A DNA stretch of 64,000 nucleotides from Bacteroidales bacterium. GTDB taxonomy: Bacteria > Bacteroidota > Bacteroidia > Bacteroidales > UBA932. This document shows, piece after piece, positions 48,106 to 56,357 of this stretch. The translations under genes were made by a program, and so were the position numbers. Position 1 is the first letter of the stretch. Each line of letters begins with the position of its first letter. The DNA lies in NCBI GenBank assembly GCA_017428245.1, contig JAFRRF010000002.1, positions 124,001 to 188,000 of the forward strand, given 5' to 3'. The notes beneath the pieces are model-generated. The model was given only the letters and a program-made list of their open reading frames with translations, had not been told where the DNA came from and did no database searches.

Positions 48106-48981
48106 TCAGCGTACTACGCGGCGGTTCTGGAGGATGACGGAGAGGACGATCAGCGTGAGGCCGAGCCAGAACGACCAGCCGACTTCGCGCGTTTCGTGGA
48201 AGAGGACCGCCGCCAGGGCGATGCTGTAGACAGGTTCCAGGTTATAGGTCAGGTTGACGGTGAAGGCCGACAGCTTGCGCAGCGCCTGGAGTTGGAAGAA
48301 GAAGGGGACGACGGTAAAGACGGAGCCGAGCAACAGGAGCCAGATCCAGTCGCTTCCCACGGGCAGGATGGGCTCGGCGGGCAGCACGCGGGCCTGAAGC
48401 GGGATGCACAGGGTCAGGAACAGCGCGCCGCCGACCAGTTCCCAGAGGAGCATGGTCGGCGTATCCTCTCCGGTGCGCGCGGCCACGTTCACGTTGAGGA
48501 TGGCGAAGATGGAATAGAGCGCGGCGGAGAGCAGGCCCAAGGCGATGCCGAGCCGATAGCGCACGTCGAGGCTGAAGATCAGCAGGACGCCGGCGATGGA
48601 GATGAAGCTGATGAGGATCTCTTTCCAGGAAACCCGCGTCCGGTTGATCAGCGGTTCGAACAGGGTGGTGAAGAAGCACGAAGTGGCGATGCAGGCCACG
48701 CCGATCGACACGTTCGCTGTTTGGATGCTGGCGAAGAAGGCCACCCAGTGCAGGGCCAGCAGCACGCCGCACCCGGCGATCTGCAGCACAGCCCGGCGCC
48801 CGACCTTGTGGAGGCGCCCCAGGCACCACAGCACGAGGGCCAGCGTGACGATGCTGATCAGCATCCGATACCACACCAGCGGGAGGCCGCCGAGCGAGAT
48901 CAACCGGCCGAGAATCCCCGTCCAGCCGGCGAGGAAGACGGCGGTATGGAGGAGGATCAGCGTGCGGGTATTGTCTTTCAT
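48106..48981 (-). CDS. EamA-family (DMT) transporter
   Basis: The 291-residue protein has ten hydrophobic helices in two EamA halves, with the typical segments LHWVAFFASIQTANVSIGVACIATSCFFT, LLSAALYSIFAILN and YNLEPVYSIALAAVLFHE. It probably exports a small metabolite. The start at 48981 (MKDNTRTLILLH) gives an N-terminus right at the first helix; a longer frame from 49155 would add basic residues with no match. It diverges from the M28 peptidase gene across an inverted repeat. Confidence 0.88.
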   Translation of the reverse strand: MKDNTRTLILLHTAVFLAGWTGILGRLISLGGLPLVWYRMLISIVTLALVLWCLGRLHKVGRRAVLQIAGCGVLLALHWVAFFASIQTANVSIGVACIATSCFFTTLFEPLINRTRVSWKEILISFISIAGVLLIFSLDVRYRLGIALGLLSAALYSIFAILNVNVAARTGEDTPTMLLWELVGGALFLTLCIPLQARVLPAEPILPVGSDWIWLLLLGSVFTVVPFFFQLQALRKLSAFTVNLTYNLEPVYSIALAAVLFHETREVGWSFWLGLTLIVLSVILQNRRVVR

Positions 48982-48999
48982 CACAGGCAAATGTAAACA

Positions 49000-49020
49000 A
49001 TTTGCCCGGGTTGGGCAAAT
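49000..49020. promoter_or_regulatory. Inverted repeat between divergent genes
   Basis: ATTTGCCC (49000-49007) and GGGCAAAT (49013-49020) form a perfect 8-base inverted repeat with a GGGTT loop. It sits 18 bases before the EamA start and 34 bases before the peptidase start, and the TAACTTTA box at 49027 follows it. It could be an operator shared by both genes. Confidence 0.45.
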
Positions 49021-49026
49021 AATCGC

Positions 49027-49034
49027 TAACTTTA
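49027..49034 (+). promoter_or_regulatory. Candidate -7 box for the M28 peptidase gene
   Basis: TAACTTTA differs from TAnnTTTG at the last base. TTTG at 49001-49004 lies 22 bases before it. The ATG follows 20 bases later. Confidence 0.4.
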
Positions 49035-49054
49035 CCAGACAAGAACGAAAAGGT

Positions 49055-50335
49055 ATGAAAACACTCAGGAAGATTTGTCTGATCGCCCTTGCGGCCTTGC
49101 TGCTGGCCCCTGCGGCGCCGGCGCAGGATCTGCCGCGTTTCCAGAAGATGGTCAAGCAGCTCAGCAGCGCGAAATATCAGGGCCGCGGTTATGCGCGCGA
49201 CGGTGTCCGCAAGGCGGGAAAATACATCGCCCGGGAGTTTAAAAAATCCGGTGTGGACAACGTGACGCTCCAGCCTTTCACGCTCGACATCAATACTTTC
49301 AATGGGAAGATGGATATGTGGGCCGATGGACGCAAACTGGAGGCTGGCATCGATTTCTCGATGCGCGAGTATTCGCCGGGCGTGCACGGGGAGTTCCCGG
49401 TCTATCACGTCGATACCCTGAATTTTGATGCCGACAGGATGTTCGCCGACCTGGCCCGGCCGGAGTATGCGAATTGTCTCGTGTGCTGTGAATTCTGGTT
49501 CACCTACAACCACCGGGAAGCTTTCGCCAAACTCCAGAAAGCCGGTGCCTGCCCGAATGCCGGCCTGCTCTACGAGTGGACATCTCCCATCAAGTTCTAC
49601 AAGGCCTATGGCGAGAAGGTGGTGGACAAGCCCATCATCTGGGTGACGCCGGAAGCCATTGCGGGCGTCAAATCGGTGAAGTTGGACGTCGACAATGTAT
49701 TCCTGAAAGGCTACACAACCGAAAATGTCATCGCTAAGGTCGAAGGCCGCCGCCACGACGGCTGCTACGTCTTCACGGCGCACTACGACCATCTGGGCAA
49801 CCTCGGCAAGAAAGTCTATTATCCCGGTGCGAACGACAATGCCTCCGGCACGGCCGCCATCATCACGCTGGGGAAGCATTATGCGGAGCATCAGCCGGAA
49901 TACGATATGTATTTCATCGCCTTCTCCGGCGAAGACGCCAACCTGCGCGGCTCGACCTGTTTCGTGGAGCATCCCGTAGTGCCGCTCGACCAGATCCGCT
50001 ACCTGTTCAATCTCGACATGATCGGCGACAACAATCCCGTGCAGTACTGCGAAGTCAGCGACGCCGGCATGGCGCGCTATGAATTGTTCGAGCAGATCAA
50101 TGCGGAGCAGGGGCTCTTTCAGGCGCTCAACCACGGCGAGTTGGCAGCCAACAGCGACCATTATCCCTTCGCTGTCCGCGGCGTACCCTGCATTTTCCTG
50201 GAAAACCAGGAGGGCGACGCCTTCCCGTACTACCACACCCCGAACGACAATATGAAGACCATCCGTCTCGAAAGCTACGTCCCCGTCTTCAGGCTGGTCA
50301 CGTCGTTCATTGACAAAGATTCTCTTAGCAACTAG
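49055..50335 (+). CDS. M28-family secreted aminopeptidase
   Basis: The 426-residue protein has a signal peptide (MKTLRKICLIALAALLLAPAAPAQ) and the di-zinc M28 motifs: AHYDHLG (first His), GANDNASGTAAI (bridging Asp), FSGEDANLRGS (general base Glu, then Asp at the place usually held by a second Glu), NLDMIGDN (Asp) and SDHYPFAVRGVP (last His). The Glu-to-Asp change at the zinc ligand position is conservative. It cleaves peptides outside the cytoplasm. The start at 49055 follows an AAAAGG stretch. Confidence 0.9.
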   Translation: MKTLRKICLIALAALLLAPAAPAQDLPRFQKMVKQLSSAKYQGRGYARDGVRKAGKYIAREFKKSGVDNVTLQPFTLDINTFNGKMDMWADGRKLEAGIDFSMREYSPGVHGEFPVYHVDTLNFDADRMFADLARPEYANCLVCCEFWFTYNHREAFAKLQKAGACPNAGLLYEWTSPIKFYKAYGEKVVDKPIIWVTPEAIAGVKSVKLDVDNVFLKGYTTENVIAKVEGRRHDGCYVFTAHYDHLGNLGKKVYYPGANDNASGTAAIITLGKHYAEHQPEYDMYFIAFSGEDANLRGSTCFVEHPVVPLDQIRYLFNLDMIGDNNPVQYCEVSDAGMARYELFEQINAEQGLFQALNHGELAANSDHYPFAVRGVPCIFLENQEGDAFPYYHTPNDNMKTIRLESYVPVFRLVTSFIDKDSLSN

Positions 50336-50338
50336 TCT

Positions 50339-50428
50339 CTAGCGGCTGAACTGTTTCACTTTCCAGACCGTCTGCGCCCACGCAGCCGTGAGTGGGAGGG
50401 GCCCAAAGCCAGCGGCTTCAGCCGCTAG
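50339..50428. repeat. Palindromic intergenic repeat
   Basis: CTAGCGGCTGAA (50339-50350) pairs with TTCAGCCGCTAG (50417-50428) across 66 bases. The right arm is part of a short internal palindrome, AGCGGCT-TC-AGCCGCT (50411-50426). The M28 gene's stop lies just before it. Confidence 0.75.
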
Positions 50429-50462
50429 CGAAGGCCGTGAGGGAAGGTATGTGTGATAGCAG

Positions 50463-50525
50463 GCCGTAGCGGCGGGGTTTGGGGCAGAGCCCCGTAATTC
50501 GATAGGGATAGGCCCCGTAGGGGTC
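50463..50525. repeat. GC-rich hairpins with motif shared by the long palindromes
   Basis: GCCGTAGCGG (50463-50472) is the reverse complement of the CCGCTACGGC found in the spacers of the elements at 29777 and 44909. Two short hairpins follow: GGGGC/GCCCC (50481-50493) and GGCCCC/GGGGTC (50511-50525). The 219-base gap between the M28 and psuG genes appears to be repeat sequence with no gene. Confidence 0.6.
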
Positions 50526-50554
50526 GTAGTCTTGAAAAAGAAACAGTTCTGTCG

Positions 50555-51466
50555 CTATGAAACCAGCGCGCGGGCAATCCGGGTGGCGAGGCGGGCGTTG
50601 TTGAGGACGAGCTGGATGTTGGCGGAGAGGGAATCACCGCCGGTGAGTTCTTTGACGCGGGCAAGGAGATAGGGTGTTGTCTCCTTGCCGTGGATGCCGA
50701 GACGCCGGGCGTCGGCGACGGCTTCGTCGATGGCAGCGTTGATGCGTGCGGGATCCATCGAGTATTCTTCCGGAATCGGATTGGTCACGAGCATGCCGCC
50801 GTCCAGCCTCATTTCCTGCTGGGCGCGGAACGCGGAGGCGATTTCTTCCGGCGTGTCAAGACGATAATCCACCTTGAAGCCGCTGGTGCGGGTGTAGAAG
50901 GCCGGGAGTTCTTCCGTTCCGTAGCCGATGACCGGCACGCCCTTCGTTTCCAGATACTCCAGCGTCAGGCCCAGGTCCAGAATGGCTTTCGCGCCGGCGC
51001 AGACCACCAGCACGGGCGTGCGGCCGAGCTCTTCGAGGTCGGCGGAGATGTCCATTGTGGTTTCGGCGCCGCGGTGCACACCACCGATGCCGCCGGTGGC
51101 GAAGACGCTGATGCCGGCCAGATGGGCGATGATCATCGTCGTGGCTACTGTGCAGGCGCCGTCGGCACCCCGGGCGACCAGCACGGGCAGGTCGCGGCGC
51201 GAGGCCTTGGTGACGGCCGGGCCTTTTTTGCCGAGGTATTCGATTTCCGAAGCGGTAAGACCTGCCTTCAGTTTGCCGCCGATCACGGCGATGGTGGCCG
51301 GCACCGCGCCGGCATCGCGGATCGCCGCTTCGACCTGCAGTGCGGTTTCGACGTTCTGCGGGTAGGGCATTCCGTGGGAAATGATGGTCGATTCCAGGGC
51401 GACGACCGGTTCGCCGGCCAGCAGGGCTGCCTTCACGGCAGGAGAGATTTCCAGGTATTCTTTCAT
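50555..51466 (-). CDS. psuG: Pseudouridine-5'-phosphate glycosidase
   Basis: The 303-residue enzyme splits pseudouridine 5'-phosphate into uracil and ribose 5-phosphate. It matches the PsuG family over its length: ALESTIISHGMPYPQN near the start, GKKGPAVTKASRRDLP (Lys region), GGIGGVHRGAETTMDIS, CAGAKAILDLGLTLEYLE, YTRTSGFKVD and LLARVKELTGGDSLSANI. The kinase partner psuK is not in view. Its ATG overlaps the stop of the deoxyribosyltransferase-like gene. Confidence 0.95.
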   Translation of the reverse strand: MKEYLEISPAVKAALLAGEPVVALESTIISHGMPYPQNVETALQVEAAIRDAGAVPATIAVIGGKLKAGLTASEIEYLGKKGPAVTKASRRDLPVLVARGADGACTVATTMIIAHLAGISVFATGGIGGVHRGAETTMDISADLEELGRTPVLVVCAGAKAILDLGLTLEYLETKGVPVIGYGTEELPAFYTRTSGFKVDYRLDTPEEIASAFRAQQEMRLDGGMLVTNPIPEEYSMDPARINAAIDEAVADARRLGIHGKETTPYLLARVKELTGGDSLSANIQLVLNNARLATRIARALVS

Positions 51467-51891
51467 TGGGCGATTGCGGTAAGGATTCCGTCGACGCTGT
51501 CGACGACGGCGTCGAACAATTTGTACATCAATTCCGGTTCCTGCTTCTCGGGGATGTAGACCACGGTCTTGATCCCCTTGCCGGCGAACCAGCCGGCTTC
51601 GGTGTGGGCACTCCGGCCGCAGGGCAGCACCAGCACGCAGGCGTCGGCCCATTCCATCGCCCGGAAATCGGCCATGAAGCCTTTTTCGGCAATGGGATGG
51701 TCCAGAAGGTCGATGTATTCCCGGGCCGTCCATTCCAGCCAGTTTTCATCGATATCGGCCCAATGGAACCCGCCGGGATTATCTTCCGGATTGCGGAAAT
51801 CATAGACTTCGTGCCCGGCTTCGCGCAGCCGCGCAACGACTTCGGGCTGATACGGGTTGCGCCAGCTGGAGGCAACGTAGACTTTGGCCAT
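51463..51891 (-). CDS. Nucleoside 2-deoxyribosyltransferase-like protein
   Basis: The 142-residue protein has the family start KVYVASSWRNPYQPEVV, an AREYIDLL segment and the catalytic-region GRSAHTEAGWFAGKG. Family members exchange the base of deoxyribonucleosides or hydrolyse them. The start at 51891 puts the Met right before the first strand; a longer frame from 51957 lacks family sequence. It precedes psuG with an ATGA overlap, suggesting joint handling of nucleosides. Confidence 0.8.
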   Translation of the reverse strand: MAKVYVASSWRNPYQPEVVARLREAGHEVYDFRNPEDNPGGFHWADIDENWLEWTAREYIDLLDHPIAEKGFMADFRAMEWADACVLVLPCGRSAHTEAGWFAGKGIKTVVYIPEKQEPELMYKLFDAVVDSVDGILTAIAQ

Positions 51892-51936
51892 GGGAACAAT
51901 CTTTTTTGCGGTATGCGAAGATAATGACTTTTCCAG

Positions 51937-51944
51937 TAACTTTG
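51937..51944 (+). promoter_or_regulatory. Candidate -7 box for the SH3 protein gene
   Basis: TAACTTTG, a full match, lies 50 bases before the ATG at 51995. Confidence 0.45.
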
Positions 51945-51994
51945 TAGAAATGATCATAAAATTCCTTCACGGACAAATAGTAACCCTTCAAAAT

Positions 51995-52981
51995 ATGAAA
52001 GCACTTCGTTATCTGACCCTTATCCTGGCTGCCGGCCTGCTGCTGTCGCCGGCCCTGTCCGCCCAGTCGCAGGAACTCAACTGTTTTGTCAGCGACCCCG
52101 ATACGGAAGGGATGACCAACATCCGTTCCGCACCGAAGGGAACGATTGTCCATCAATTGGAGGCCGCCGGTTTCTACCAGCTCACTGCCATCGTACAGCC
52201 GGGCGGCTGGTGGCGCATCAAGGACGGAATCGTGTACGATGAAGGGGGATGTGAGGAGAAGGTTCCCGGCCGCGAGGCCTGGATCCACCGCTCCGTGCTG
52301 GCCGTGGCCACCGACTATGAGGACGGCCAGGTCAGAAAACTGTATGCCGAGCCGCGCCGTGACGCGAAACGGGTGATGGCCATCCACGAAATCCGCGCAC
52401 TCCTGCGACCGCTTGAACTCTCGGCCGACGGCAAGTGGGTCAAAGTGACGTACGACCCGAGCGAATTTGAGGGCCGTCCGTGCGAAAAAGTGACCGGATG
52501 GATCGAGAAATCCCAGGTCCGTGACGATGCTTTCGAACCGGGCGACGGCGGTCCGGTCCCGCTCGTTTACGTCTCTGCTCCGGGCAAGGAACGGGTGATC
52601 TGCCGCGAAAAACCCGTCGACGGCGCGCAGACCTTCTTCCTGGAAAAGGGCAAAGCCTACGAGTTCTGGGTCAGCAACCCCAAAAACGGCTGGTGGCAGC
52701 TCTGGAACGGATACGTCTTGGAGAACGACACACAAAAGTGGGTCGACGACGAGGCCTGGATGCCGGCTTCTTCGCTCTATATGGTCACGTACGATTATAA
52801 CGAAGCCCCGACGGTTCCAGTCTATGCGAAACCTGACGCTGAATCACGCAAAATGTTTGACCTGAAGACAGGCACGATCGTCCATCCGACCGACCTCTTT
52901 GAATGGAACTGGGTCAAAGTCTATGTGGACGGCCACCCGGAACAGACGGGCTGGGTGGAAAGCGGCAGGCTGTCCCACTGA
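51995..52981 (+). CDS. Secreted protein with SH3-like domains
   Basis: The 328-residue protein has a signal peptide (MKALRYLTLILAAGLLLSPALSAQ). Three SH3b-like units can be seen: GMTNIRSAPKGTIVHQL, RKLYAEPRRDAKRVMAIHEI and TVPVYAKPDAESRKMFDLKTGTIV. Bacterial SH3 domains commonly bind peptidoglycan or act as spacers. No catalytic part is visible. It ends five bases before the stop of the convergent alpha-galactosidase gene. Confidence 0.75.
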   Translation: MKALRYLTLILAAGLLLSPALSAQSQELNCFVSDPDTEGMTNIRSAPKGTIVHQLEAAGFYQLTAIVQPGGWWRIKDGIVYDEGGCEEKVPGREAWIHRSVLAVATDYEDGQVRKLYAEPRRDAKRVMAIHEIRALLRPLELSADGKWVKVTYDPSEFEGRPCEKVTGWIEKSQVRDDAFEPGDGGPVPLVYVSAPGKERVICREKPVDGAQTFFLEKGKAYEFWVSNPKNGWWQLWNGYVLENDTQKWVDDEAWMPASSLYMVTYDYNEAPTVPVYAKPDAESRKMFDLKTGTIVHPTDLFEWNWVKVYVDGHPEQTGWVESGRLSH

Positions 52982-52985
52982 GACC

Positions 52986-55172
52986 TTACTTCGCTTCCAG
53001 ATAGAAAACGGCCGAGCAGTATTTCTGCGGCAGGTCGGGATTGAAGGCTCCGGTGCCCAGGAAGGCGCCGGAGAATTCTTTTCCGTCGCCCCACCAGCAG
53101 GAACGGTCCACATTGAGTTCCTTCACCATGTAGCTGCGCTCCGGGTCAAGCCCGTCGAGCCGGAAACCGTGCTGTGATCCCTCGCGGTTCTGGTAGCGGA
53201 GGCAATAGGTATAGACCACGGCGCGGGACTTGTCGGGAGACACATACATCAGCGCGTAATAATCGCTGTCATACGGCGAGGAGAGGCGGTACAGGTCGCC
53301 GTTGAAGACCAGGTCGCGATACTGGTAGTAGGAGGCGATGCAGCGCTCCGCCAGCGCCCGTTCACGCGCCGAGAAGTTCTTGGGCTGCAGTTCCAGGCCC
53401 AGGCGGCCGGCGCAGGCCATGTCGAAGCGGAACTTCAGCGGCGTGACGTTGCCGCTCTGATGGTTGGGCACGGCAGAGACGTGGGCGCCCATAATGAACG
53501 GCGGGTAGATGAGGTTCGTGGCGTATTGGATATAAGCGCGGCAGTCGCCGTCGGTGTTGTCGCTGGTCCAGATTTCGTCGAAATAGCGCAAGGCGCCGTA
53601 GTCCACGCGTCCGCCACCCGAAGAGCAGCACTGGATCAGCACGTCGGGATACTTCGTGCGGATGCGCCGCATCACGTTGTACAGGCCCTGGCAGTATTCC
53701 ACGAAGAAACGGTCCTGCTCCTGGCCGAGGTAGGTGCTGCCGAACGACTGGATCACGCGGTTGCAGTCCCATTTCACGTAGTCGATGTTCTTCGAGAGCT
53801 GCATCACGCCGTCGAAGATGCCGTACACAAAGTCCTGCACGGCCGGGTTCGACAGGTCGAGGACCCATTGGTTGCGTTCCTGGTAGATGTCGCGCCCCGG
53901 GCTCTTTACCACCCATTCGGGATGGTTGTGCGCCAGATTCGACTGCGGATTGACCATCTCGGGTTCGATCCAGATGCCGAACTTTAGCCCCTTGCCGTGG
54001 GCATAGGAAGCGACATAGTCGATGCCTTCCGGCAGTTTGTCGGTATTGACTTCCCAGTCGCCGAGGCCGGCGTCGTCGCCGTTCCGAGGATAGTCTTTGG
54101 CGAACCAGCCGTCGTCGAGCACGAACATCTCCAAGCCCATGCCGGCTGCGTCGTCGATCATCCGGAGCAGCGTTTCGGTGGTAAAGCTGAAGTAGGCGCC
54201 TTCCCAGCTGTTGAGGAGGGTGGGGTGGACCTGCCCGCCGCGGTAGACGCCATAGTTGCGCGCCCAGCGGTGCAGGTTGCGGGAGGCCTGCCCGGCACCG
54301 TTGCCGGAGAAGGTCCAGACCATGTCGGGCGTGACGAAGGTCTTGCCGGGGGCCAGCGGATAGGTGGAGGCGTGGGGGCTGATGCCGGCCAGCACGTGGA
54401 GACGACCGGCATCGTCGCGGTCGAAGGTCAGGCGGAAGTTGCCGCTCCAGGCCAGGGCACCGGCAATGACGTCGCCGGCCGTTTCGCTGAATTCAGCTGC
54501 GCCCAGGCTCAGCAGGAAGGAGGGATTGTTCCGCTGTGTGGCCTGCACGCCGCGGCGGCTTTCGATCACCTTGGTATCGTGGCCTAGCAGTTCGCGGTCT
54601 ACCTGCATCTCACTGGCCCAGCCGCCCCAGGTGTGGGTGAGCAGGTAACGGTCGGCCTCGAAATGCATCGCCGAAGAGGCGTAGTCGAGCAGTTCGACCG
54701 GCTTCTTGTCGTTGTTCGTAATCTCCGTGTGGGCGAGGATGACGTCCTCTTTCCCGTAGGCTTCGTATACCAGTTTGACTTGCAGTGCGGTGACGGGATC
54801 CTTCAAGGAGATTTCCGTGGTGGTGACGCCGTCCTTGCTACGGGACTTGTGTCCGGCGTAATAGAGTTCCGTATTGTGGTTGCCGTCGGCGTAGCGCACG
54901 TGGAGGGCGGGCGCACCGACAAAGGTGCCACCGGTGGTGGGGATGGTCATCGGACCGGCCCCGTTGGGCCGCTTGGCCTGTGTATCCATACCCAGGAAAA
55001 GGCCCGGATCGGCGATGCGGGCGCCGTAATGGCGGGTTCGGAGGTTGCCCGCCTCGTCGACGGTGAGGACGAGCTGGGTATGGGCGGTTTCGACGGCAAT
55101 GACTTGCGGCGCGGCTTTCGCCGGCGCCAGGACTGCCAGCAGCAGGGCGGTGAACAAAACGATATGTTTCAT
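52986..55172 (-). CDS. GH36-family alpha-galactosidase
   Basis: The 728-residue enzyme removes alpha-linked galactose. It has a signal peptide ending in PAKA, an N-terminal beta-sandwich (about 25-290), and the TIM barrel with LDDGWFAKDYPRN, the nucleophile Asp in YVKWDCNRVI, CCSSGGGRVDYG and the acid/base Asp in WTSDNTDG. The C-terminal beta domain follows. The length is normal for bacterial GH36 enzymes. Its gene is followed by no obvious operon partner on this side; the RidA-like gene lies 31 bases upstream. Confidence 0.94.
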   Translation of the reverse strand: MKHIVLFTALLLAVLAPAKAAPQVIAVETAHTQLVLTVDEAGNLRTRHYGARIADPGLFLGMDTQAKRPNGAGPMTIPTTGGTFVGAPALHVRYADGNHNTELYYAGHKSRSKDGVTTTEISLKDPVTALQVKLVYEAYGKEDVILAHTEITNNDKKPVELLDYASSAMHFEADRYLLTHTWGGWASEMQVDRELLGHDTKVIESRRGVQATQRNNPSFLLSLGAAEFSETAGDVIAGALAWSGNFRLTFDRDDAGRLHVLAGISPHASTYPLAPGKTFVTPDMVWTFSGNGAGQASRNLHRWARNYGVYRGGQVHPTLLNSWEGAYFSFTTETLLRMIDDAAGMGLEMFVLDDGWFAKDYPRNGDDAGLGDWEVNTDKLPEGIDYVASYAHGKGLKFGIWIEPEMVNPQSNLAHNHPEWVVKSPGRDIYQERNQWVLDLSNPAVQDFVYGIFDGVMQLSKNIDYVKWDCNRVIQSFGSTYLGQEQDRFFVEYCQGLYNVMRRIRTKYPDVLIQCCSSGGGRVDYGALRYFDEIWTSDNTDGDCRAYIQYATNLIYPPFIMGAHVSAVPNHQSGNVTPLKFRFDMACAGRLGLELQPKNFSARERALAERCIASYYQYRDLVFNGDLYRLSSPYDSDYYALMYVSPDKSRAVVYTYCLRYQNREGSQHGFRLDGLDPERSYMVKELNVDRSCWWGDGKEFSGAFLGTGAFNPDLPQKYCSAVFYLEAK

Positions 55173-55203
55173 GGTCTTTTCAGATCGGTTGGGAATTCTG
55201 GAA

Positions 55204-56277
55204 TCAGAAAGCGGGGAAGGCCTTTTCGCCGTCCGGGGTCAGGGCGATGCATTCCATCTCGACCAGCCACGCGGGCCGGCAGACGGGTGCGTGGACATAG
55301 ACGGCGTTGAGTGCCGGGCAGGACGCTTCGATGCAGCGCTTGACGCAGGCGTAGTCCGCGGGATCGCGGAGATAGACGACGGCCATGGCGATATCGCGCA
55401 GGTCGGCTCCGGCTTCGGAGAGCAGCGCGGAGATATTCTCCAGCATCCGGCCGGTCTGGGCGGCGACATCGCCGGGATGTACAACCTTGCCCTGGGCGTC
55501 GATGCTGGCGGTTCCGCTGATGAAAACGTGGCGGCGGTCGCCGTAAGTGACGGCCGTGCCGCGTTCGAATGTGACGCCGTATTGGCTGGTCCGGCTCAGA
55601 TGGTCGCTGGCGTACAGGTAGCGGATCTGGCCTTCCTGCAGGCCGCCGATGCTGTAGGCGTCCATTTCCACGATATGGTGCGGATCGGGTGCGTTGCCTT
55701 CGATGCCGGTGCTGGCGATATAATGCGTGGCCTCGGTCAGGCCGATGGTCTCAAAATAGTCTTTGCGGCCCTTTACGACGCCGGCATAGCGGGTGTCCAC
55801 GTCGCGGGAAAAAATCCAGGTGCGGATGGTGTCCCGGGCGACGGAGAGCCCTTCCCGGGCCAACAGCCGCTCCAGTTCCCGGAAGATGCCGTCCATCTGG
55901 GTGCAGGAATCTTCGCCCGGACTGACGAGCGATGCGGTCCAGCGGTGTTTGTACGGACTTTCGACGGAATCGGTGCAATACATCCACAGGGCGATCCGGG
56001 TCCCGTCGAGCGGTGCCTGTCCGACGACGGATGTCGGGACGGGTGTCAGGGCGGAAAGCCGTTGTGCAAGCAGCGGAGACTGGTTGGCAGCGTCGCTGAG
56101 GAAGAAACGGCGGAAACGGACAAACTTTCCTTCGGAGATTTCCGCAGCGGCCTGTAATACAGACTGCAATTGACTTATGTAGTCGAGTGACGGATCCGTC
56201 ACCCGAATCATGATGTGGTATTCTGTTGTGGCGCCCTTTTCGGGTGCGAAGGGTATAATGGTGGTTCGGGTCTTCAT
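55204..56277 (-). CDS. RidA/YjgF-like protein with two related domains (chorismatase-like)
   Basis: The 357-residue protein starts at 56277; sequence before it has no support. The C-terminal part (about 210-350) is a YjgF/Rid domain: RHVFISGTASIDAQGKVVHPGDVAAQTGRMLENISALLSEAG, then RDPADYACVKRCIEASCP. The N-terminal part (about 1-180) is a diverged second Rid-like fold. This double arrangement is seen in FkbO/Hyg5-type chorismatases, so hydrolysis of chorismate or a related compound is possible, but a general enamine/imine deaminase role cannot be excluded. Confidence 0.7.
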   Translation of the reverse strand: MKTRTTIIPFAPEKGATTEYHIMIRVTDPSLDYISQLQSVLQAAAEISEGKFVRFRRFFLSDAANQSPLLAQRLSALTPVPTSVVGQAPLDGTRIALWMYCTDSVESPYKHRWTASLVSPGEDSCTQMDGIFRELERLLAREGLSVARDTIRTWIFSRDVDTRYAGVVKGRKDYFETIGLTEATHYIASTGIEGNAPDPHHIVEMDAYSIGGLQEGQIRYLYASDHLSRTSQYGVTFERGTAVTYGDRRHVFISGTASIDAQGKVVHPGDVAAQTGRMLENISALLSEAGADLRDIAMAVVYLRDPADYACVKRCIEASCPALNAVYVHAPVCRPAWLVEMECIALTPDGEKAFPAF

Positions 56278-56325
56278 TCGGGGCAACAATTTACGGTTTT
56301 TTTCGATTATTTCATAATTATAGAA

Positions 56326-56333
56326 TAACTTTG
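56326..56333 (+). promoter_or_regulatory. Candidate -7 box for the DUF6057 operon
   Basis: TAACTTTG, a full match, ends 24 bases before the ATG at 56358. This supports that ATG over the upstream TTG at 56331, which lies inside the box. Confidence 0.55.
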
Positions 56334-56357
56334 CATAGTAACGAGCCCTTGATTCGG

